A model generated the notes under the pieces. It worked only from the letters and a program-made list of their open reading frames with translations. It had not been told where the DNA came from and did no database searches. This document shows, in pieces, positions 8,127 to 15,753 of a stretch of 64,000 bases of DNA. Position 1 is the stretch's first letter; each line of letters begins with the position of its first letter. The stretch covers positions 473,553 to 537,552 of the forward strand of contig NZ_VUYU01000002.1 of NCBI RefSeq assembly GCF_011682065.1, given 5' to 3'. This stretch comes from Massilia rubra. Lineage in GTDB: Bacteria > Pseudomonadota > Gammaproteobacteria > Burkholderiales > Burkholderiaceae_D. The position numbers and the translations under genes were made by a program.

Positions 8127-8570
8127 ATGACACCAGAAATGCAATACAGTACAACTGGACTGGCGTTGACGGAACAATTTGAAGGTTGCAAGCTGACCGC
8201 CTACCGCGATTCCGGTGGCGTCTGGACCAATGGCTACGGCAATACCCACGGCGTTGTGCCGGGTTCCACCATCACACAGCAACAAGCCGTGGCGGACCTC
8301 CAGAAAAATATCCAGACCAGCGTCAACGACGTCAATCTGCTGGTGAGCGTCCAGCTGACGCAGGGCGAATTCGATGCGCTGGTCGATTTCGATTTCAATC
8401 TCGGGCGCGGCAATCTGCAGAAATCCACCCTGTTGACCGACTTGAACGCGGGCAATTTTGCCGCGGCTGCCGAACAGTTCGACAAATGGGACCGCTGCAA
8501 CGGCACGGTCCTGGCTGGCTTGCTACGGCGCCGTGACGCCGAGACGAAGGAATTCAACGGCGCGAGCTGA
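8127..8570 (+). CDS. Phage-type lysozyme (GH24)
   Basis: 147 residues. It has the T4-lysozyme-type catalytic triad with exact spacing: Glu19 (QFEG), Asp28 (AYRD) and Thr34 (VWT), followed by NGYGNTHG. It cleaves the peptidoglycan glycan strand between N-acetylmuramic acid and N-acetylglucosamine. No signal peptide, holin or spanin is seen and no other phage gene is near, so it is either a domesticated endolysin or cargo of a small transferred segment. GGAGAA lies upstream at a suitable distance. Confidence 0.88.
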   Translation: MTPEMQYSTTGLALTEQFEGCKLTAYRDSGGVWTNGYGNTHGVVPGSTITQQQAVADLQKNIQTSVNDVNLLVSVQLTQGEFDALVDFDFNLGRGNLQKSTLLTDLNAGNFAAAAEQFDKWDRCNGTVLAGLLRRRDAETKEFNGAS

Positions 8571-8902
8571 ACACAGACCGGCAGCGCTGAACGCCAAACC
8601 GGCCCCCTGAATCTCACCATCAACCGGGGCCGGCGCCGTCGCCGGCCGGCACGGGTCAATACGCGCCCCGCGAGTCGTCGTACCCTCCCTGCGGTCGCAT
8701 GTGCCGTCCCCGGCATGCATTTGTGCATGCCGGGACGATTGAGAACTGTATAAGCGCACAGTATGGCGATGTGCCCGTCTTCCCCGTCACCGTGTTCGGC
8801 CTCATCCGCAGCGCGGCGGGAGGTATAATTTCACCCCATTCCGCCTGGCGGTCCAGAATCGGTTCCGACGTTTTACACACTTCATCACGACAGGCATACT
8901 TC
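8571..8902. other. Gene-free stretch with hairpin and a LexA-like site
   Basis: No convincing gene. It contains a strong hairpin at 8709-8734 (CCCGGCATGCA, TTTG loop, TGCATGCCGGG) without a T-run. A second CTGT-N8-ACAG site (8746-8761) and a TATAAT hexamer at 8824-8829 lie ahead of the TerC remnant. Confidence 0.5.
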
Positions 8903-9052
8903 ATGGCATGGTTCTTTGACCCGACTATCCGGGTCGGCTCGCTGACACTGGTGGCACTTGAGATCGTGCCGGGCATCGACAATCTCATTCTTGATCGCCA
9001 TCTCAAGACCCGCCCGACCGGTCTCTCGCCGGTCATGCCGCAGTGCCGGTGA
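8903..9052 (+). pseudogene. N-terminal relic of a TerC-family membrane protein
   Basis: The first 29 codons match the conserved start of TerC proteins (W-F-DPTI-VG-LTLV-LEIV-GIDNLI). The sequence then degenerates, and a neighbouring frame continues as FLIAI. Intact TerC proteins are at least 230 residues with seven or more helices and two metal-binding GIDN-type motifs. Only one such motif remains, so this is a decayed gene. The AI-2E transporter gene follows 35 bases later. Confidence 0.7.
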
Positions 9053-9086
9053 CGCGCCCTTGTTCGGACAGCGAGCCGCAAATCAA

Positions 9087-10178
9087 ATGAAAAACGGAGT
9101 AGAAGGCGTGTCAAAATTTCCCGTCTTGCCGATCGTATTCGCGGCTGCGCTGGCTTTCCTGCTCCAGCACTTCCTTGGCTCCCTGGCATGGGCCGGACTG
9201 CTGGCGGTCATTACCTGGCCACTGCACGAGCGGCTGCTGCAAAGAGGCTGGTCCAGGGTTGCCAGCGCAAGCACGCTGGTCGCCGTGCTGGTGATCACGC
9301 TCGCGGGTCCATCCATCTTCCTGATCAATACGCTGAGCAATGAACTGGAAACCGTGGAACGCTTGCTCGGCGAGATCAACCAGACCGGTGTTGCGGCGCC
9401 GGAATGGCTGGCGCGCTTGCCGGTGGTCGCCGAACCGGCGATGAAGTGGTGGCAGGAAAACCTGGCCCAGCCGGGTGGACTGAGTTCCCTGATCCAGAGC
9501 ACGGCGGGAGAATTCGTGCCCTTCCTGACGGGTACCGCCCGCACGCTGGGCGCCACCATCCTGACCAATGCCCTGTACCTGTTCCTGGCCATCCTGACCC
9601 TGTTCATCCTGTATCTGCATGGGCCGGCGGTCGCGCACTATGTCGACCACGCCGGCAACCGCCTGCTCCTGAAGCACTACGCGGCGTTGCGCCGCCTGCT
9701 GCCGCTCTCGGTGCGCGGCACCGCCCTCGGCCTATGTTCGGTCGCGTTGCTGGAAGGCCTGGTCCTGGGGCTGGCCTACGCGGTGGCGGGAGCGCCCGCC
9801 CCGGTCCTTCTCGGTGTGATCACCGGCTACCTGGCCCTGATTCCGGGTGGTGCGCCGCTGGCGTTCACCTCGGTCTCGCTGCTTCTACTGGGACAAGGCC
9901 ATGCGGGCGCGGCGCTGGGCTTGTTTTGCTGGGGCGCCTTCGAGTTGTTTTTGGTCGATAAGTTCGTGCGCCCCAAACTCATCGGCAAGCGCGTCAACCT
10001 GCCCTTCCTGGCGGTGCTCTTCGGTTTGCTTGGCGGCGTCTCGACCATGGGCGTTCTCGGCCTGTTTATCGGCCCGTTCATGATGGCGGTGCTGTTCTGG
10101 TGGCTGCGCGGCGGAGAAACCGAGCCGGTACCGACGATCATCGTCGCCGGCCCGGAGCATTCCGCACCGCTCCCCTGA
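9087..10178 (+). CDS. AI-2E family transporter (PerM/YdiK-like)
   Basis: 363 residues with about eight membrane helices. The signature is in the second half: GLYLALIPGG-type segment (ITGYLALIPGGAPLAF) and DKFVRPKLIGKRVNLPFLAVLFGLLGGVSTMGVLGLFIGP. That C-terminal block is the hallmark of the family, which exports or exchanges small molecules or ions and was first linked to autoinducer-2. The start at 9087 is chosen because the open frame upstream belongs to TerC relic sequence. The substrate cannot be told from the sequence. Confidence 0.85.
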   Translation: MKNGVEGVSKFPVLPIVFAAALAFLLQHFLGSLAWAGLLAVITWPLHERLLQRGWSRVASASTLVAVLVITLAGPSIFLINTLSNELETVERLLGEINQTGVAAPEWLARLPVVAEPAMKWWQENLAQPGGLSSLIQSTAGEFVPFLTGTARTLGATILTNALYLFLAILTLFILYLHGPAVAHYVDHAGNRLLLKHYAALRRLLPLSVRGTALGLCSVALLEGLVLGLAYAVAGAPAPVLLGVITGYLALIPGGAPLAFTSVSLLLLGQGHAGAALGLFCWGAFELFLVDKFVRPKLIGKRVNLPFLAVLFGLLGGVSTMGVLGLFIGPFMMAVLFWWLRGGETEPVPTIIVAGPEHSAPLP

Positions 10179-10507
10179 TGCGAGGCATCGCCATCGCCAG
10201 CCGGCAATGGCTGGCTGCGGCCGAGGGCGCGCGCAATGCCGCCCGTTTTCCGTCTCCAGCGTAAATATCGGAGCGCCATTCGTCGCGCCTTCCCAACACT
10301 TCCTCGCAAAAAACCGCCAAAATGGATGGGAAGGTTTCCAGATTGTCATATGTGCATGTTATAAAGATGCAAATTGAATGCAGAGCAATCAGGAAACTGC
10401 ACACCGTCAGGGTGGCCGCTCGCCCTGGACCAAACAAGAGAAGCATGCCGCCCGGCCCTGCGCCCGGCGGGATCACTTTTAATGAAGTCCGACCAAACGA
10501 GGTAAAC
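10179..10507. other. Gene-free stretch with a post-gene hairpin
   Basis: A GCCAGCC-ggcaat-GGCTGGC hairpin (10196-10215) follows the transporter gene but lacks a T-run. The remainder (AT-rich at 10320-10380) probably carries the promoter of the next gene. No gene is supported. Confidence 0.4.
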
Positions 10508-13500
10508 ATGAGGTACACAACATCGGGCGCGCGCCGGCACGGCGCGGCGCGGGGACCGTTGCGCAAGCTGTCAGTCCAGGGCCTTCCCCTCGCCCTGACA
10601 CTGCTGCTGGCCGCTTGCGGCGGCAATGGCAACGGCGGCGGCGAGCCGGCTCCTGTGGGCCAGGGCGGCATGAGCGGCACATCGCGCCTGGTCGCGGCGG
10701 CGGCCGAAACCGCGCTCACCCCGGTCGGCGCCAGCGCCAGTTCGGCCGAGCGGCCCGACCTGGGCGGCGCGGCCGCCATCGACCACAACGACAAAACGCG
10801 TTGGGGCAGCGGATTTAACGATGGCGAATCGCTCACGCTCGACTTCGGCAAATCCGAACTGATCAGCCGGGTGCGGATCGACTGGGAAAACGCGCACGCC
10901 AGCCAATACCTCTTGCAAGTGTCGGACGACAACGCCAACTGGACCACCATCAAAACCGTGGACGACAGCCAGGGCGGCACCGAAGAGATCACCGGCCTGA
11001 ACGGCAAAGGCCGCTATCTGCGCATGCAGGGCGTCAAGCGCTCGTCGCAGTACGGCTATTCGGTCTTCGAAATCCAGGCGTTTTCGGGCACGCCGGTGCC
11101 GACCACGCCCGTGCCCACCCCCGTGCCCGGCCCGGTCGACGCCAGCCAACCAGGGGTGGCCATCAAGCCGGTCGCGACCAGCTCGTCGGCGGTGGAAAAC
11201 CAGGCCATGTCGGCCGCCATGACGGTCGATGGCAAACCTGCCACGCGCTGGGCCAGCAAGGCCGAAGACGGCGCCTGGATCGAGTTCGACTTCGGCGTCA
11301 AGACGCAAGTCGGCTACATGAAGCTGCTCTGGGAAAACGCCTACGGCAAGCAGTACGAACTGCGCGTGTCGGACGATGGCCAGAACTGGACCCAGGTGCG
11401 CAGCGTCAGCAACGGCCGCGGCGGCACCGAGGAATTCTTCAACCTGGGCGTCAACGCCCGCTTCATCCGCCTGCAGGGCGTGGCGCGCGCTACCCAGTAC
11501 GGCTACTCGCTGTTCGAAGTCGACTTCAAGAGCCCCGGCAGCGACAACACCGTGCCGCCCGCCGTCACGTCGGCCCATCCCTTCCCCGCCAACGGCAGCG
11601 CGATGAGCCCCTTGCCGCAAGCGGCCGAAGCGCTCGAAACGTTGCAGTTCACCCTGCCCGACGGCACCCTGGTCACCCGCTTCGGCGCGCGCGGCCTGGC
11701 GCGCCACGGCCGCGAGCGTGGCGAGGAGTGGAACGAGGTCGGCGAAGGCCCGAACGAAACGATCGACCCGGCCACCGGCCTGGCCGTCAACAAAGGCCCG
11801 GGCAACTACCTCACCTTCGTGCCGCAATATTTCAAGAACCGCACCTGGGGCGTCGAAATCATCGACAACAGCCGCGTGGCCGGCGTCACCAAGCCGCAAC
11901 TGATCGTCAACCAGTACACCCAGACCGACTTTTTGTCCGGCGGCATCGCCTTCTTCCGTGCCTTCGACCGTCCCGGCGTGACCGGCTACGGCTGGATGAA
12001 TCCCGGCGAACTGGTCGACCGCAGCGTGGCGCAGTGCGCACCGATCGCCTACCCCGCCAACGGCAAGCTGACCAATGCCAACGGCATCAACGGCGCCTGC
12101 ACCTTGCTGGTCAAGGGGTATCCGGGCCACGGCGGCATCGACGCCAACGGCATGCCGAACGGTAAGAGCGTGCCGGGACGCGCGCTGGTCGCCGGCGACA
12201 TCATCGAGGTCTCGCCTTCTTTCTTCTCGACCAGGGAGGCCATGGCCGCCAAGGGCGATACCGGCGGCATCCGCTATTACTCGTACGAGTGGGTGTATGT
12301 GGTCGGGGCCGGCCTGAAACCGTGGTACGGCGTGCAGCCGCGCCTGAACTCGGTGCCGCTGCCGGAAGACACCCTGTCCGGCGGCCAGGGCTCGATTTCC
12401 TACAACTACACCGATAACGGCCTGTTCATGTTCCAGCAGCCGCACAACAACGTCGGCATGCAAAACATGCAGCGTTTTGTCGAGGGACGGCGCCTGGTGC
12501 ACACCAGCTTCCTGACCGGCGAGCATAACGAGGGCGGCAACGACCGCTACGCAGCGGCGGTCGGCCTGCAAGGCCAGCGCTACAACCAGTCCGCCTGTAT
12601 CGCCTGCCACGTCAACAACGGCCGCAGCCCCGCGCCCGCCGCGCTCGGCCAGCGCCTCGACAGCATGTCGGTCCGGGTTGCCAGCGTCGGCGCCAACGGC
12701 CAGCAAGTGCCGCATCCGCTGTACGGCACCGCAGTCCAGATGAACGCCGTTTCGCCGACCGGCAGCGCGCAGAACTGGGGCATGGGCGCGCGCGTCACCG
12801 GCTTCGAGACGCGCTCGGTCAAGCTGGCCGACGGCAGCACGGTCGAACTGCGCAAACCGACGCTCGGCTTCGAAGGCCCGGCGCCAGCCGCCTTCTCGCT
12901 GCGCGCGGCCCAGCCGATGATCGGCACCGGCTTGCTCGAAGCGATTCCGGAAGCCGATATCCTGGCGCGCGCCGCGCAAGCGGTCGATGCCGATGGCGTC
13001 AAGGGCACGGCCAATTTCGTGTTCGATCCGGAAAGCGGCGCGGTGCGCCTGGGCCGTTTCGGCTGGAAGGCCTCAAAAGCCACCCTGCGTCACCAGAGCG
13101 CCGACGCGCTGCTGCTCGACATGTCGGTCACCTCGCCGGTGTATCGCAACCGCAGCTGTGGCTTTGACCCGGCCGGTTGCGGATCGAAAGGCGCGCAAAA
13201 GGGCATTCTCGAGTCGGACCTGAAATCGATCACGCAGTACCTGGCCCTGGTCGGCGTGCCGGCCCAGCGCAGCGTTGCCAGCGGCTTTCCGAAGGGCGTG
13301 GCGCCGCTCGACGAGCACCGTGTCGACGCCCAGCAAGTGAGCGCCGGCGGCAAGCTGTTTACCGGCATGCGCTGCGCCGCCTGCCATACGGTGCAGATGA
13401 AGACCGGTGCCGGCCACCTGTTCGCCGAGCTGCGCAACCAGACCATCCGTCCGTACACCGACATGCTGCTGCATGACATGGGCGCCGGACTGGCCGACAA

Positions 13501-13741
13501 GTTTGCCGAGGGCCAGGCCAAGGGCAGTATGTGGCGTACCGCGCCGCTGTGGGGCATCGGGTACACCGACATGGTCATGGGCCAGGACGGCAAAGTCGGT
13601 TACCTGCACGATGGCCGCGCGCGCAACCTGACCGAGGCGATCTTGTGGCATGGCGGCGAAGCCGACAAGTCGCGCCAGCGTTTCGAAGCGCTGTCGGCGC
13701 AGGACCGCGCGGCGCTGCTGGCATTCCTCAAGTCGCTGTAA
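10508..13741 (+). CDS. Lipoprotein with two discoidin domains and a di-haem oxidoreductase
   Basis: 1077 residues from the ATG at 10508 (GAGG six bases upstream). A lipobox (LTLLLAACGG) predicts lipidation. Two F5/8C (discoidin/CBM32-like) domains follow at about residues 75-195 and 220-345, with matching WENA.. and YGYS.FE.. motifs. The large C-terminal part is the DUF1111-type di-haem oxidoreductase, with CIACH near residue 697 and CAACH near 957. That family is related to cytochrome c peroxidases. The discoidin domains likely bind carbohydrate, tying the redox enzyme to a polysaccharide surface. A perfect terminator follows, so it is a single-gene unit. Confidence 0.85.
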   Translation: MRYTTSGARRHGAARGPLRKLSVQGLPLALTLLLAACGGNGNGGGEPAPVGQGGMSGTSRLVAAAAETALTPVGASASSAERPDLGGAAAIDHNDKTRWGSGFNDGESLTLDFGKSELISRVRIDWENAHASQYLLQVSDDNANWTTIKTVDDSQGGTEEITGLNGKGRYLRMQGVKRSSQYGYSVFEIQAFSGTPVPTTPVPTPVPGPVDASQPGVAIKPVATSSSAVENQAMSAAMTVDGKPATRWASKAEDGAWIEFDFGVKTQVGYMKLLWENAYGKQYELRVSDDGQNWTQVRSVSNGRGGTEEFFNLGVNARFIRLQGVARATQYGYSLFEVDFKSPGSDNTVPPAVTSAHPFPANGSAMSPLPQAAEALETLQFTLPDGTLVTRFGARGLARHGRERGEEWNEVGEGPNETIDPATGLAVNKGPGNYLTFVPQYFKNRTWGVEIIDNSRVAGVTKPQLIVNQYTQTDFLSGGIAFFRAFDRPGVTGYGWMNPGELVDRSVAQCAPIAYPANGKLTNANGINGACTLLVKGYPGHGGIDANGMPNGKSVPGRALVAGDIIEVSPSFFSTREAMAAKGDTGGIRYYSYEWVYVVGAGLKPWYGVQPRLNSVPLPEDTLSGGQGSISYNYTDNGLFMFQQPHNNVGMQNMQRFVEGRRLVHTSFLTGEHNEGGNDRYAAAVGLQGQRYNQSACIACHVNNGRSPAPAALGQRLDSMSVRVASVGANGQQVPHPLYGTAVQMNAVSPTGSAQNWGMGARVTGFETRSVKLADGSTVELRKPTLGFEGPAPAAFSLRAAQPMIGTGLLEAIPEADILARAAQAVDADGVKGTANFVFDPESGAVRLGRFGWKASKATLRHQSADALLLDMSVTSPVYRNRSCGFDPAGCGSKGAQKGILESDLKSITQYLALVGVPAQRSVASGFPKGVAPLDEHRVDAQQVSAGGKLFTGMRCAACHTVQMKTGAGHLFAELRNQTIRPYTDMLLHDMGAGLADKFAEGQAKGSMWRTAPLWGIGYTDMVMGQDGKVGYLHDGRARNLTEAILWHGGEADKSRQRFEALSAQDRAALLAFLKSL

Positions 13742-13764
13742 TCGTTTAACAGCACAGGCAGTGG

Positions 13765-13802
13765 AAAGAGCGCCGGACGGGTCACTGTCCGGCGCTCTTT
13801 TT
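13765..13802 (+). terminator. Rho-independent terminator
   Basis: GAGCGCCGGAC and GTCCGGCGCTC form a perfect 11-bp stem with an 8-base loop, flanked by AAA and TTTTT. It ends the di-haem lipoprotein transcript. Confidence 0.92.
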
Positions 13803-13893
13803 ATGCGGGCGCGGGTCGATTAGAATCTGTCTCTGCGGCATTTTTACAGATGCTATCGACAAATCCGAACAATTTCATCGCGGGTAATCATCC

Positions 13894-14388
13894 ATGAAGC
13901 CGGTTTACTTCAACTATGTGACGTGCGTCATGGCGTTTCTGGCGCTCGGGCTGTATGACGTGAAGGACAACTTCAAGGGACTGTTCAGTGGCATGGCGTT
14001 GATGTTGCTGCTATTGGGCGCGGTTGTCGGGTCGGCGTTAAGAGGTCGATTCTTCGCCAGCTGGAAGCTGTTTTTCACCGGGCTGTTCGGGTTTTTATTG
14101 AGTACGTTCGTCGGCTCGATGTTCAATCCCGGCGTTCAACGCGCGGCATCGGAAGTGGCTGCGGCTGTTTACGACTACAAAAAGCACACCGGGGTCTTTC
14201 CGGAGTCCTTGATGCAAGTGGCTACGGCTGACAATATCGCCGCTATTTCCCGGAAAAGAATCAAGTACGGCTCCCGCGTTCATTACCTGCGCACGGCGGA
14301 AGGCTTCTATTTGAGTTACGACACTTACCCATTCAACAGCCAGGCTTGGGACATGGAAAAGAAGGCGTTTGTCGAAATGATGGATTGA
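13894..14388 (+). CDS. Small membrane protein, unknown
   Basis: 164 residues. Three hydrophobic segments (about residues 5-20, 30-47 and 57-74) are followed by a soluble C-terminal domain of about 85 residues containing AAAVYDYKKHTGVFPESL and YLSYDTYPFNS. The soluble part resembles the globular tail of pilin-like pseudopilins but this is only an impression. It stands alone between a terminator and the nhaA leader. Confidence 0.6.
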   Translation: MKPVYFNYVTCVMAFLALGLYDVKDNFKGLFSGMALMLLLLGAVVGSALRGRFFASWKLFFTGLFGFLLSTFVGSMFNPGVQRAASEVAAAVYDYKKHTGVFPESLMQVATADNIAAISRKRIKYGSRVHYLRTAEGFYLSYDTYPFNSQAWDMEKKAFVEMMD

Positions 14389-14431
14389 CCAGCCGGGCGA
14401 GCGCCGGAATAGGATATACTTCGCATTGGGT

Positions 14432-14450
14432 GCCCACACGTCCGTGTGGC
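14432..14450 (+). promoter_or_regulatory. Hairpin in the nhaA leader
   Basis: CCACAC-GTCC-GTGTGG (with an outer G-C pair around a bulged C) forms a compact hairpin about 50 bases before the nhaA start. More GC-rich complementary segments lie between it and the ATG. Structured nhaA leaders are known in bacteria; whether this belongs to a described class needs a covariance-model search. Confidence 0.4.
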
Positions 14451-14495
14451 AGGTGTTTGCGATGGTCGGGCCGCCACGCAGCTTTCTTGCGGCCT

Positions 14496-15740
14496 ATGAA
14501 CCCACTTTCCTCCCCTACTGTTTCCAAAACCCTCTCCAAAAGTTTCAAGGAGTTCTTTGCTTCGAGCAAAGCCGGGGGCATTGTCCTCATCTTTTGCACG
14601 CTGGTGTCGCTCGTGCTGGCCAATTCCGCTGTCGGCGCCGACTACCTGGCTTTCTGGCACCTCAAGCTGGCCGGAATGAGCGTCGAGCACTGGATTAACG
14701 ATGCCCTCATGGCGATCTTTTTCCTGCTGATCGGCCTGGAACTGGAACGCGAACTGTACAACGGCGAACTGTCCAACTTCAAGAATGCGCTGCTGCCGAT
14801 CGTGGCGGCGGTGGGCGGCATTTGCGTGCCGGCGCTGATCCATTTTGGCTTGAATAACGGTTCGCCCACCCAGGCCGGCATCGGCATTCCGATGGCGACC
14901 GATATCGCCTTCGCCCTCGGCGTGCTGGCCCTGCTGGGCAGCCGCGTACCGGCCTCGCTCAAGATTTTCCTGACCGCGCTGGCCGTCATGGACGACCTGG
15001 GCGCGATTATCGTGATCGCCGTGTTTTATACCGCCCAGTTGTCGGTGCCGTATCTGCTGGGGGCCGTCGCCATGTTCGGCCTGCTGCTGTTCATGAACCG
15101 CTTTTTGCGCGTCATGGCGCTGGCGCCTTACCTGCTCGGCGGCGCCATCATGTGGTTCCTGATGCTCAAATCAGGCGTGCATGCGACCATTGCCGGCGTG
15201 CTGCTGGCGTTCGCCATTCCGTTCTCCGCCAAGCAGGACGACCAGGATTCGCCATCGCACCGGCTCGAACACATCCTGCACAAGCCGGTTGCCTTCATCA
15301 TCCTGCCGATTTTTGCGCTGGCCAATACCGGCATCATCATCGCGTCGGGCTGGACCGGCGATCTTGCATCGGCCAACAGCCTGGGCATCCTGGCCGGCCT
15401 GGTCATCGGCAAGCCACTCGGCATTACCTTGTTCTGCCTGGCGGCGGTCACCCTGGGCATTTGCCGGCTTCCGCTGGACCTTGCCTGGCGCCATGTGTTC
15501 GGCGCGGGATTGTTGGGCGGGATCGGATTTACCATGTCGATTTTTATCACCAACCTGGCCTTCGTCGGGCAGGCCGAGGTGGTCAATGCGTCGAAGATGG
15601 CGATTTTGCTCGCGTCGCTGGTGGCCGGCGTGATCGGTTTTACGTGGCTGAAGATCTTCGGCAAGCCCCAGGCGGGCGACAGCGACCCGGATACGCTCGA
15701 CTTCGAGGATGGCCAACCCGCGTCACCCGCGAAGGGGTGA
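14496..15740 (+). CDS. nhaA: Na+/H+ antiporter NhaA
   Basis: 414 residues, 12 membrane helices. The helix-V motif ALAVMDDLGAIIVIAVFY carries the two adjacent aspartates (about residues 166-167) that bind Na+ and H+. Other family blocks are GLELERELYNGEL, GIGIPMATDIAFALGVLALLG and GIGFTMSIFITNLAF. It exports Na+ or Li+ in exchange for protons in the inner membrane. The start at 14496 follows the leader hairpin; longer frames extend into that leader and are unlikely. The gene converges with the large ATPase gene 14 bases away. Confidence 0.95.
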   Translation: MNPLSSPTVSKTLSKSFKEFFASSKAGGIVLIFCTLVSLVLANSAVGADYLAFWHLKLAGMSVEHWINDALMAIFFLLIGLELERELYNGELSNFKNALLPIVAAVGGICVPALIHFGLNNGSPTQAGIGIPMATDIAFALGVLALLGSRVPASLKIFLTALAVMDDLGAIIVIAVFYTAQLSVPYLLGAVAMFGLLLFMNRFLRVMALAPYLLGGAIMWFLMLKSGVHATIAGVLLAFAIPFSAKQDDQDSPSHRLEHILHKPVAFIILPIFALANTGIIIASGWTGDLASANSLGILAGLVIGKPLGITLFCLAAVTLGICRLPLDLAWRHVFGAGLLGGIGFTMSIFITNLAFVGQAEVVNASKMAILLASLVAGVIGFTWLKIFGKPQAGDSDPDTLDFEDGQPASPAKG

Positions 15741-15744
15741 CGCG
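15719..15744. terminator. Hairpin at the convergent nhaA/ATPase junction
   Basis: CGCGTCACCC-gcgaag-GGGTGACGCG has perfect 10-bp arms and contains the nhaA stop codon. No T-run is present. It may act on both converging transcripts. Confidence 0.45.
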
Positions 15745-15753
15745 TCCCTGGCC

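Noticed and set aside
10571..12979. A long open frame (about 800 codons) antisense to the di-haem lipoprotein
   Set aside because: It mirrors a well-supported gene in a high-GC region, has no recognisable domain and no ribosome-binding site.
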